This document shows positions 7,109 to 14,340 of a stretch of DNA of 33,353 bases, piece by piece. Source of the stretch: a virus; the IMG/VR virus record IMGVR_UViG_3300033182_000600, positions 1-33,353 of that record, one strand, 5' to 3'. Positions within the stretch are counted from its first letter, which is position 1. Each line of letters begins with the position of its first letter. The notes under the pieces were generated by a model, which ran no database searches, was not told the origin of the DNA, and worked only from the letters and a program-made list of their open reading frames with translations. A program made the translations under genes and the position numbers.

Positions 7109-7133
7109 TATTGGTGTGGGGGGTGACAGTCAA
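7105..7133 (-). promoter_or_regulatory. sigma70-type promoter P1 upstream of gp55
   Basis: Minus strand TTGACT (7133-7128), 17-bp spacer containing a CCCCCC tract, TAATAC (7110-7105). It lies immediately after the uvsW stop, in tandem with P2. A similar GTCA(A)CCCCCCA tract also lies just upstream of the P2 -35, so the two promoters share a repeated element. Confidence 0.6.
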
Positions 7134-7141
7134 TATTAGTA

Positions 7142-8593
7142 TTACTGTTTGAGTAGTATGGGATGTTTGAAGACAGGAAAATTTTCTTCCTCATAAGTCT
7201 TGAGACGTTCTTCAAAGTGTACATAAGTATAGTTCTTTTTGGACTTGTAACAGAGGTCGTCAGCAATATCAAAGAGAGTAGCAGAGTCTTTGGTTTCAGA
7301 CTTTCTCAGACCTCTTCCAATAGACTGTAGATTACGAATCCTACTTTTAGATGGACTCGCAAAGATAATACTATGTAGGTTCCTTATATTTACACCTACA
7401 GAGAATACCCCGTATGATGCAACGATGATTGCATCCTTCTCCTTTTCCACAATGAACCGAATCTCCTCTCTGGTATCGGAGTCCGTTCCTCCATGAACGA
7501 AAAAGACTTTCCTGCCCTGACTCCTTTCCTTGATCATGTCAAAGAGTAGTTTACCATGTCTTTCAACAAAACGAAAGAGCAAGAGAGTGTTGTTAGGTTG
7601 ACTGAGAGCAAGGTTACGAATAAACTTGTTCCTGGCTTCAGATGCAACGAGGTAATCTAGTTCTGCCTGATAGTCTGAGTCTTTGAGAGTAAAACAGATG
7701 GAATCAGGATGTTTTAGTATTAGAGCATTGATCTTGAAAGTTGAGAGGTGCTTTTGGTCTATCAGTTCTTTGGTCGTAGTGACCTTATGTACCTTTCCAA
7801 ATAAACCCTCTAATACTAATTTATGAGTCTGTGTACCGTCAAGTGTTCCTGTGGTTCCGATACGATATTTTGCATTGACACACTTGGTCATAATGGAGGT
7901 AAGTGATTTAGACTTGAAACCATGAGCCTCATCACCTATGATCAGTTGATACTGTTCAAAATAAGACTGTTTCATCTTATATATGGATTGCCAAGTTGAG
8001 ATCACAACTGGAAGTTCTGAACCCTTGTCTCTTCCAGCAATGACTGTGTGACAGTTGTTAGCGACATCCCAACCATATTCCCAAAAGTCATTATACATTT
8101 GAGAGACCAAAGATGTAGTTGGGACCAGTATCAAAGTTTTGAGATTCAAATACCGTACCAATAGGTAAATGATAAGAGACTTACCAGAAGCAGTAGGTGA
8201 GAGTAAGAGACTTCTTCTGTGAGTCAATGCATGATTCACTGCAGATATTTGATAGTCTCTAGGTGTATGTTTGAGGTTCAGTGAGTCTATAAACTGTTTT
8301 GAGAGTTTGACATTTGGTGTTGAAAAGTCTGAATCAAAGACGGTCTTGTAATCTCTGACATACAAAAATTTACATAGATGTTCAAAAAGACCCCCGTAGA
8401 GTTGACGGTTGAACACATTGAATAATCTTATACGACCATCCCAGACCTTTGACCTATAGGCTGGCATGAAACTGTAACCAGGCACCATAAAGGTAAAGTG
8501 ATCAGAAATCTCTTGAGCGATGGAGTGGTCACAGTCAATTTTGAGCCAGACTTCGTCCTTCTTTTTGATATGTACGGTGTCAATTGTTTCCAT
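7142..8593 (-). CDS. uvsW: UvsW-type DNA/RNA helicase
   Basis: A 483-residue SF2 helicase that unwinds R-loops and branched DNA and shifts replication from origin-dependent to recombination-dependent mode. The N-terminal ~100 residues, with PAYRSKVWDGRIRLFN, are the UvsW substrate-binding domain. Motif I is SPTASGKS (132-139), motif II DEAH (221-224), motif III GTTGT about 246-250, and motif VI QSIGRGLR (423-430). T4 UvsW has 503 residues. Its ATG lies inside the last codons of uvsY (14-base overlap), so the two are coupled. Confidence 0.95.
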   Translation of the reverse strand: METIDTVHIKKKDEVWLKIDCDHSIAQEISDHFTFMVPGYSFMPAYRSKVWDGRIRLFNVFNRQLYGGLFEHLCKFLYVRDYKTVFDSDFSTPNVKLSKQFIDSLNLKHTPRDYQISAVNHALTHRRSLLLSPTASGKSLIIYLLVRYLNLKTLILVPTTSLVSQMYNDFWEYGWDVANNCHTVIAGRDKGSELPVVISTWQSIYKMKQSYFEQYQLIIGDEAHGFKSKSLTSIMTKCVNAKYRIGTTGTLDGTQTHKLVLEGLFGKVHKVTTTKELIDQKHLSTFKINALILKHPDSICFTLKDSDYQAELDYLVASEARNKFIRNLALSQPNNTLLLFRFVERHGKLLFDMIKERSQGRKVFFVHGGTDSDTREEIRFIVEKEKDAIIVASYGVFSVGVNIRNLHSIIFASPSKSRIRNLQSIGRGLRKSETKDSATLFDIADDLCYKSKKNYTYVHFEERLKTYEEENFPVFKHPILLKQ

Positions 8594-9017
8594 TAGTAAA
8601 TTTCAACCAATCTATGGCATTTTTGATTTGAAATCCTCTATTGTTTATCATTTTCAATATAGAATCCAAATAGTTGACTTTTTCTTGTAGTATTGCAATT
8701 CTCTGTTTGATTTCCAATATATCTTTATCTGCCTCAATGTAACCCGAAATCTCATTTTTTAGCAAACGGCCTAAGTATGGTGTCCAACCTCTGGCTTCTA
8801 ATTCATCCTCACTCATCCGACCAGTATAGTACTCGGATTTAGCATGAGTCAACTTGGTCAGTTCAAATTCAAGTCCCCGTAAACGGATTCTCTCATCTGT
8901 ATAAACCTTTAGATATTTGTCGTGGATTTGTGGGATACGAATAGACTCTAAGCCTAAGTCAGTGAAGTCAATTTCACGGTCACGATTCCATTGTTCTTGA
9001 ATTTCGTCAAGTCTCAA
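8580..9017 (-). CDS. uvsY: UvsY recombination mediator
   Basis: A 145-residue helical protein that loads the UvsX recombinase onto gp32-covered ssDNA. The N terminus RLDEIQEQWNRD, the central YYTGRMSEDE and the C-terminal INNRGFQIKNAIDWLKF match T4 UvsY (137 residues) in order and spacing. The start is TTG at 9017 with GAGGAG five bases upstream; no ATG would give the conserved N terminus. It lies between the tail-tube-like gene and uvsW, the usual marine T4-like order. Confidence 0.93.
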   Translation of the reverse strand: MRLDEIQEQWNRDREIDFTDLGLESIRIPQIHDKYLKVYTDERIRLRGLEFELTKLTHAKSEYYTGRMSEDELEARGWTPYLGRLLKNEISGYIEADKDILEIKQRIAILQEKVNYLDSILKMINNRGFQIKNAIDWLKFTNGNN

Positions 9018-9037
9018 TTCAACTCCTCATAAAATAG

Positions 9038-9595
9038 TTATTCTGAATATACTGGTGCTCCTTCATATGAAGTGTCATTATTCAGAAGATTTTCAATTTC
9101 GTATATATCATATCTAAAAGTGACATCAGCAGTCTGGTATTCTACATCAGTGGTCGCAGAATCAAAGTTGATACCAGAGAGTGATAGTGGAAAGCAGTCT
9201 CTGAATCTGATGTTCATTTGTGGGTTCATGTGACTTGTCAGTACAGTCAAAACAGCATCAGAAGTGAGTCCCTTGGTGTTCTTGAGTTTGGTGTATTTCT
9301 CTTGTGCTTCTTTGGTGGGTATTCCCAATGAGATAATCCAATCATAGACTGTCAACCAGTTCTTCATGTTTTCGTCAATTACAAACCGAATGGTCAATTC
9401 TTCAAATGAAACCTCGTCACCTGTGAAATGAGTTTCTCTCAGAGGTGTACCCATAGTGATTGGATTGATAGACACGCCTGGTAGATTAGCAGCCTGACAG
9501 TAATAGTTTATCTCTGGATAACTGGAAATCTGAAAACGAAATCCAATTGGAGATAGGAAGTTTACATTGGAGGGCATGTTTTGTAGTGCTGACAT
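9038..9595 (-). CDS. tail-tube-fold structural protein in the gp3 position
   Basis: A 185-residue protein, second in the window with the T4 tail-tube look: IGFRFQISSYPEINYYCQAANLPG near the N terminus, a VSFEELTIRFVIDENMKNW beta-helix segment, and a C-terminal FDSATTDVEYQTADVTFRYDIYEI strand. The true tail tube gene (19) is at 23441-23974. In marine T4-like phages the gene between 23 and uvsY is usually annotated as gp3, the tail terminator, which shares the tube fold. The fold is fairly sure; the choice between a gp3-like terminator and a tube/initiator paralogue is open. It has its own TATAAATA late promoter 33 bp upstream. Confidence 0.82.
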   Translation of the reverse strand: MSALQNMPSNVNFLSPIGFRFQISSYPEINYYCQAANLPGVSINPITMGTPLRETHFTGDEVSFEELTIRFVIDENMKNWLTVYDWIISLGIPTKEAQEKYTKLKNTKGLTSDAVLTVLTSHMNPQMNIRFRDCFPLSLSGINFDSATTDVEYQTADVTFRYDIYEIENLLNNDTSYEGAPVYSE

Positions 9596-9627
9596 AATCT
9601 CGTACCTATAGGGTTATCTAACAGAAC

Positions 9628-9635
9628 TATTTATA
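9628..9635 (-). promoter_or_regulatory. late promoter TATAAATA (tube-like gene)
   Basis: Exact minus-strand TATAAATA 33 bp before the ATG at 9595 and directly beyond the gene 23 terminator, so transcription stops and restarts here. Confidence 0.85.
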
Positions 9636-9644
9636 TCACTACAA

Positions 9645-9692
9645 ACGAAAAAAGGGAGGAAACCCTTTCGGACTCCCTCCCTTTCAAAAAAA
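9645..9692 (-). terminator. rho-independent terminator after major capsid gene
   Basis: On the minus strand AAAGGGAGG (9684-9676) pairs with CCTCCCTTT (9659-9651), a 9-bp stem, and the descending arm runs straight into a run of T. A weaker hairpin (CCTC, ACAA, GAGG at 9704-9693) followed by seven T lies just before it, giving a tandem arrangement. Position right after gene 23 is as in other T4-like phages. Confidence 0.85.
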
Positions 9693-9710
9693 CCTCTTGT
9701 GAGGAACCGA

Positions 9711-11015
9711 TTACATCAGATTTGCAACTTTGACAAGTCTGTAGTAATAGTTATTATTGTTGAGTGCACCGTCACCCGTAGAATCAGCAAATGGATTCGT
9801 CACCATTCCGTAACGAGTCTTGAAGCCAATCTTAGGCTGGAAGGTGTTCTCACCAACTGCTCTCACCATTTGGAGAGGCACGTATGGGCAGTAGAACAAT
9901 CCTGCATCATAAGCAGATGCACCCTTGTAACCCACAACGAAGAAGTTAGTTGCAGAAGCACTGAAGTATGGGTCAACATACACTTTGTAGCGACCATTCA
10001 GAGTTCCAACGAAGGTGTTTCCAGTGTCATCAATACCAGATCCGTCCATCACACCAGCCATGGCCAGTGCAGAAGCAACGTCTGAAGAAGTGATAATCAT
10101 GTTACCTTTTCCTCTTCGGGTTGCCTTTGCAATTGCATTAGCTTCTCTCTCAATCTGGAACATCAGACCCTTGAACTTCTCAACTGACCAACGTCCGTTG
10201 GAATCGGTGTCAAGGTCAAAGATACCAGCAGTAGTGGTATTGTGTGCAGCACCATGAGTAGCAACTTTGTAGATGGTACGAATCACTTCTCTGTTGATCT
10301 CAGCCAAAATCTCTTGAGACAGAATGTTTGACAGTTCAGTCTCAGCATCCAGACCGTGGACAGCTCTCAGGTCTTGAGCGAGTTCCATTGAGTACTCACC
10401 CTTCAGAGCTCTGGTCTTGGCAGTAACAGTGACTCTGTCAATTGAGAAGGCCATTTGCTGGAAGTCTGAACCATGCGTACCGTTTCCAGTTCCCCAACCT
10501 TCAGCAGTTGCAGTAGAAACACCAGCTTCAATCGTTGAGGCAGTACCACCTTGAGCAAAATCGGTGGCTGCAGTACCAGCACTAGCATTAGTATTAGGTG
10601 ATGGAGCAGCAGCACCAGAATGAGTTGCATCAGCTTCATTGTAGAATGCTTCAGTTCCAGATTGGGTATCATATCTTGCTCTCATAGCAAAGATAAGACC
10701 AGTAGGACCAGTCATTGGTTGTACACCAGCAACATCATAAGCAATCAGATTAGGCATTGCTCTTCTGATCATTGAGATCAGAACAGGGTCTGCATATTGG
10801 ACATCACCAGAAGCAGCTGCAGTAGGTGCAACGTTGGTTGGAGCTTCGTTCAACGAACCCCAATTACCTTGAGAAGCTTGTTCTCTCATAGCCTTCTCTT
10901 GGTTCTCAAGCAGGACAGCAGTCACTGCTTTTCTGTAGGTATCCTTGATCTTTGGCATATCCTCATGCTCAAGAACAGGAGCCCACTTTCGTTGTAAACT
11001 TTCAGACAGAAACAT
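9711..11015 (-). CDS. gp23: major capsid protein gp23
   Basis: A 434-residue HK97-fold shell subunit. Recognised from the N terminus (LQRKWAPVLEHEDMPKIKD, TAVLLENQE), the PVLISMIRRAMPNLIAYDV segment around residues 76-95, QPMTGPTGLIFAMRARY, and the C-terminal GRYKVYVDPYFSA and FKTRYGMVTNPF. A likely prohead-protease site is LNE|A at residues 55-58, consistent with removal of an N-terminal propeptide as in T4 (after residue 65). The T4 protein is longer (521). Gene 22 lies upstream and the terminator downstream; a short CTAAAA/TTTTAG palindrome sits just before its Shine-Dalgarno. Confidence 0.97.
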   Translation of the reverse strand: MFLSESLQRKWAPVLEHEDMPKIKDTYRKAVTAVLLENQEKAMREQASQGNWGSLNEAPTNVAPTAAASGDVQYADPVLISMIRRAMPNLIAYDVAGVQPMTGPTGLIFAMRARYDTQSGTEAFYNEADATHSGAAAPSPNTNASAGTAATDFAQGGTASTIEAGVSTATAEGWGTGNGTHGSDFQQMAFSIDRVTVTAKTRALKGEYSMELAQDLRAVHGLDAETELSNILSQEILAEINREVIRTIYKVATHGAAHNTTTAGIFDLDTDSNGRWSVEKFKGLMFQIEREANAIAKATRRGKGNMIITSSDVASALAMAGVMDGSGIDDTGNTFVGTLNGRYKVYVDPYFSASATNFFVVGYKGASAYDAGLFYCPYVPLQMVRAVGENTFQPKIGFKTRYGMVTNPFADSTGDGALNNNNYYYRLVKVANLM

Positions 11016-11049
11016 TTTATCTCCTAAAAATTTTAGTGGTTATGGTAAA

Positions 11050-12108
11050 TCAAAGATTATGTCTCTTCAATGCATTCACATAGATTGACATTGAAGGATC
11101 AACTTTTTCCACTTCTTCATCATCTTGATCTGTAGTCTCTAACTCTTCAGTCAGAGTCACAGTTTCACTAATAGTGGTCGGGAAGTAGTTTTCTTTAAGC
11201 ACTTCCAGTTTTGAGATGAATTGTTCGGTGTTACCGTAATCAAGACCTTCGGCAAGTTTGTTCAACTTTTCTCTTTCAATCTCGGTCAGGTCTTCAGACA
11301 CAGAACGAATCATTTCTTCTCTCTTGTAAGAATCCAGTTCTTTCTTGACTGCGACATTGTAGTTTACAGCTTCATCAAGTTTGGATTCCAGTTCTTCTAC
11401 TTTCTCAAAGAGGTCGTCAACAAGGTCAACTTTCTCTTCTGGAATATCAATATAGTGCTCTTGGAAGAGATTCTTCAGGCCGGTCATGAAGTCTTCAACC
11501 AGTTCTGAGCGAATACCTTTTTCCACAGCAAGTTCGTTTTCTTTCATCCACTCTTCAACGACATAGTTGAGGTAGGAATCAACTTTGTCAGCCAGACCGT
11601 CTTTGATCTCAGCCTTAGCTTCAGAGAGTTCTTTGTTGTAGTTAGCTTCAAGAATCTCTACTCTTTCGTTGACTTCTTGGATGACTTTAGCAGTCACTGC
11701 AGCTTCAAAAATGGTTGCTGCTTTAGACTTGAACTCTTCTGAAAGATCTTGACCACTCATCAGAGCCTTGACATCTTCTTCAACGTCAATCTTTACGTCT
11801 TCTTTAGTGACCTTTTTGACTTCTTTCATTTCTTCTTCATCCTCGTCCTCGTCTTCTATCTCTTCTTCATTCAGAGAGGTGGCTTTCATGATACGAGCAT
11901 AAGAATCAGCAAGTTCTTTCTTTTTCATTCCGTTAAGGGAATCATAAATGGCCTTCATCATTCCGGCCTTAGTTTTAGGAGCTGACACGGTTTCTTCAAC
12001 CTCTTCTTCGTCGTCAGTTTCCTCTTCGTTATCTGAAGAATCCATGGCTTCAACGAGCTCTTGTTCAATTTCTTCTTCAGACTGTTGTTCCAAAATTTCT
12101 TCAGACAT
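11050..12108 (-). CDS. gp22: prohead core scaffolding protein gp22
   Basis: A 352-residue, strongly acidic, mostly helical protein between protease 21 and capsid 23. The first ~110 residues are rich in Glu and Asp (several runs such as EEIEDEDEDEEEM). The rest is a coiled-coil-like core with FEAAVTAKVIQEVNERVEILEANY (about residues 132-155), typical of gp22-type scaffolds, and it ends in MSIYVNALKRH, like other marine gp22 proteins. It forms the inner core on which gp23 assembles and is then digested by gp21. It is longer than T4 gp22 (269), mainly through the acidic N terminus. A TATAAATA late promoter lies 47 bp upstream. Confidence 0.93.
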   Translation of the reverse strand: MSEEILEQQSEEEIEQELVEAMDSSDNEEETDDEEEVEETVSAPKTKAGMMKAIYDSLNGMKKKELADSYARIMKATSLNEEEIEDEDEDEEEMKEVKKVTKEDVKIDVEEDVKALMSGQDLSEEFKSKAATIFEAAVTAKVIQEVNERVEILEANYNKELSEAKAEIKDGLADKVDSYLNYVVEEWMKENELAVEKGIRSELVEDFMTGLKNLFQEHYIDIPEEKVDLVDDLFEKVEELESKLDEAVNYNVAVKKELDSYKREEMIRSVSEDLTEIEREKLNKLAEGLDYGNTEQFISKLEVLKENYFPTTISETVTLTEELETTDQDDEEVEKVDPSMSIYVNALKRHNL

Positions 12109-12154
12109 TTAATTCTCCTTTAGAATTTAGATACAGTTTTTGAATATCTAGAGT

Positions 12155-12162
12155 TATTTATA
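12155..12162 (-). promoter_or_regulatory. late promoter TATAAATA (genes 22-23)
   Basis: Exact minus-strand TATAAATA in the gap between 21 and 22, 47 bp before the gene 22 ATG. Confidence 0.8.
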
Positions 12163-12173
12163 AAAAAATAAAT

Positions 12174-12827
12174 TTAGAGTTTAGTTAGGAAATCTTCAAA
12201 TACTTTGATCATTGTTTGCTCACGTTCTTCCTTTGAAGGAGCTTTTTCAATTTGATCTTTGTAATCTTGGATCTGTTGTTCTTTTAAAATCCCGTTGTCC
12301 CAAACCCATTCTCTTCCTTCCATGATTCCATGTACGAATGCATCAGGAGCAGAAGGGTCAGCAACGATATCAGCAGCAGTTGCAAGATAAAAGTCATTTT
12401 GAACTTCTTGTATACCATCCTTACCAGGCTTGAGTGAACCCATACCTCTGGACGACACGCCGAGTCTTGCACCCTCGTCAATCAAATTCTTGACGATCTT
12501 ACCGTAAGGAGTATCAAGAATTTTTGCTCTACCCACAAAGTTGTTATCAACCTTGACCAACTCTTCAATCATGTGAGAAACTCTCTCCAGATTGACTGTT
12601 GGTCCGTCAGGATGACCCAGTTCTCCAAAAGCTCTCTTTTTAGAGATGAACTCATCGGAATACCGTTTAACCTCTTTTTCAAGGATAGGCATACTATAAA
12701 TTCTACCATTTCGGTTCTTTGTTTCAGCCTGCATGAAGACACCCTCAATGAAATAATTTTTTGGTTGTCCTTCTGTGGCTTCAATCAAGAAATCTACTTG
12801 GGTAGCCTCTTCGCTAATAAGTTTCAT
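12174..12827 (-). CDS. gp21: prohead core protease gp21
   Basis: A 217-residue S80-family serine protease that matures the prohead by cutting scaffold, capsid and internal proteins after (L/I)xE. The catalytic His is in ELGHP (His72) and the Ser in GVSSRG (Ser125/126), with KNRNGRIYS and the DTPYGKIV segment between them typical of the family. The length matches T4 gp21 (212). A start ATG at 12827 is preceded by a GGAG. The gene is followed by 22 and 23 and preceded by three candidate substrates. Confidence 0.95.
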   Translation of the reverse strand: MKLISEEATQVDFLIEATEGQPKNYFIEGVFMQAETKNRNGRIYSMPILEKEVKRYSDEFISKKRAFGELGHPDGPTVNLERVSHMIEELVKVDNNFVGRAKILDTPYGKIVKNLIDEGARLGVSSRGMGSLKPGKDGIQEVQNDFYLATAADIVADPSAPDAFVHGIMEGREWVWDNGILKEQQIQDYKDQIEKAPSKEEREQTMIKVFEDFLTKL

Positions 12828-12839
12828 TGATAGTCTCCA

Positions 12840-13607
12840 TTACTCTACAGCTTCAGGGTTTTTAGCCATTACTTTTTCACGATAAGCATCTTTCATTTTT
12901 TTAGTAACGTCTTTTTTAAATTTTTTCTCCCACTTGGCTCTTACCTTCTTGAGAAGGTTAGAAGCTTTTGTCTCTATTTTTTCTTTTTGAGCTGCAGTTG
13001 CATCAGCATATTCACCTGCTTTATCTGCTACAGCTAAAGCCTTCTGTCTGAGGAATCTCTCTAGTGCGGCTTTTATTTTTTCAGGTGTAGGTGGTTTATT
13101 TGCTGTTTTTTCTTTTTTGATTTGTGCTTTTTTTGAAGCAATTTTTGCAGCCAATGACCTTTTGATTCTTTGTATAAAATTCAGTTCATTCAATTCTGGA
13201 TCAAAGTCATTATTCAGGCCTGCCTTTGCCTTTTTAAGTCTTTCAAGCGCGCCTTTCCCACCCCTGACTGTTTTCTCCTTCCCGCCGGGAGTTTTTCCTA
13301 ATTTTGCCATCTGTTCAAGTTTTCTCAGGTAAGTAGGGTCTTTCTTTTTCTTTTTAATTATTTCTTTTTTACGTTTGTAATATTCTTTTGCATGTTTTTT
13401 TCTTTTTGCTTTTTCAAGAGGAGAAACTTTTTTAACTTTTTGTATTTGAATTTCTAAAATCAATTCATTCATCACACCATCTAAAGTCTCCTCATCTAGA
13501 TCTAACACGACGAGATCATTAGCAAGTTGATCTAATTCTCCCTCAGTAATGAATTCTTCTACTAGAATTTCATCAAGTTCTTCTCTGAGTTCAGTAAAAT
13601 TTTTCAT
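12840..13607 (-). CDS. very basic head protein with protease-cleavable N terminus (candidate internal/core protein)
   Basis: A 255-residue protein in two parts. The first ~55 residues are acidic and helical (MKNFTELREELDEILVEEFITEGELDQ). The rest is extremely Lys-rich (KRKKHAKEYYKRKKEIIKKKKK and many more). Potential gp21 sites (L/I)xE include IT-E22|G23 and LVE17. A removable acidic N terminus guarding a basic body is how T4 packages DNA-binding internal proteins. It sits 12 bases upstream of protease 21. I infer a DNA-associated head protein; no family is recognised. Confidence 0.82.
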   Translation of the reverse strand: MKNFTELREELDEILVEEFITEGELDQLANDLVVLDLDEETLDGVMNELILEIQIQKVKKVSPLEKAKRKKHAKEYYKRKKEIIKKKKKDPTYLRKLEQMAKLGKTPGGKEKTVRGGKGALERLKKAKAGLNNDFDPELNELNFIQRIKRSLAAKIASKKAQIKKEKTANKPPTPEKIKAALERFLRQKALAVADKAGEYADATAAQKEKIETKASNLLKKVRAKWEKKFKKDVTKKMKDAYREKVMAKNPEAVE

Positions 13608-13608
13608 C

Positions 13609-14337
13609 TTAGTATCCTACTCCTGCTCTGGATGACAAGTATCCAAGAGTTCCATTTTTCTCGTAGTTTGGTGTATTGAACCCACCCGTTTTTGAAATAT
13701 TGACCATTACAGTGTACCCTGCTTGATTCGTGCCAGAAATAGTTCCTGCAAGTTTGATATCACCCAATGTTGTTCCACCAGATGCTGTCATTGGAATTGA
13801 ACCCATATCACTATTTCTTAGATCCCATTTACCGCCTCCAGTGAAGTAGCCGATATCTTGGGAAGTGGTCCCATCAAAGGTTACTGTTGCAACCATGTTA
13901 GTAGTACTCCACCAAATTTCTCTCACAGCAAAGTCTGGAGTATTGAATGCTGGTGCTGTTGAAGCATCTGTATTGGGTTGACTGCCCGAAATACTACCTG
14001 AAACAGTTTTATTTGTTCCAGGCAATGCACCACTTGAAGCAGCAATTGGTGTAGAGTCTGTTCCACTAGTTACAAGATAACAAGTTGCTGTTGATGCTCC
14101 AGCAGTGTAGTCTTGAACCACTGCATATGCAGGAGTACCAGCCGAATCAAAGGTCAATATTTCACCGATACACAAATTGGTGGTTGGTGCAGTAGTAAAG
14201 GTAACCGTGAACAGTCTATATTTCAGGTCTCGTGCATCTTGTTTCTTTGTTGCTGACTCACTGGCTGTCCCAGTATAAGTACATAAAAGTGTATAGTCAG
14301 AAACCGTATCCCTGATTAGTTGAGTGGTTGCAGCCAT
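13609..14337 (-). CDS. beta-rich putative virion protein, 242 aa
   Basis: Rich in Thr, Gly, Ser and Ala with few charged residues, typical of exposed virion proteins. The C-terminal half (TVTFDGTTSQDIGYFTGGGKWDLRNSD, then SGGTTLGDIKLAGTISGTNQAGYTVMV) resembles small structural proteins found near head genes in marine phages, with a beta-sandwich pattern. It could be a head decoration or fibre-like protein. It lies between two candidate internal head proteins with only 1-3 bases between genes. No named family. Confidence 0.75.
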   Translation of the reverse strand: MAATTQLIRDTVSDYTLLCTYTGTASESATKKQDARDLKYRLFTVTFTTAPTTNLCIGEILTFDSAGTPAYAVVQDYTAGASTATCYLVTSGTDSTPIAASSGALPGTNKTVSGSISGSQPNTDASTAPAFNTPDFAVREIWWSTTNMVATVTFDGTTSQDIGYFTGGGKWDLRNSDMGSIPMTASGGTTLGDIKLAGTISGTNQAGYTVMVNISKTGGFNTPNYEKNGTLGYLSSRAGVGY

Positions 14338-14340
14338 TTA

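Noticed and set aside
9699-10257. Plus-strand frames opposite gp23
   Set aside because: They lie inside a clear major capsid gene, start in its terminator region, and have no promoter or recognisable protein pattern.
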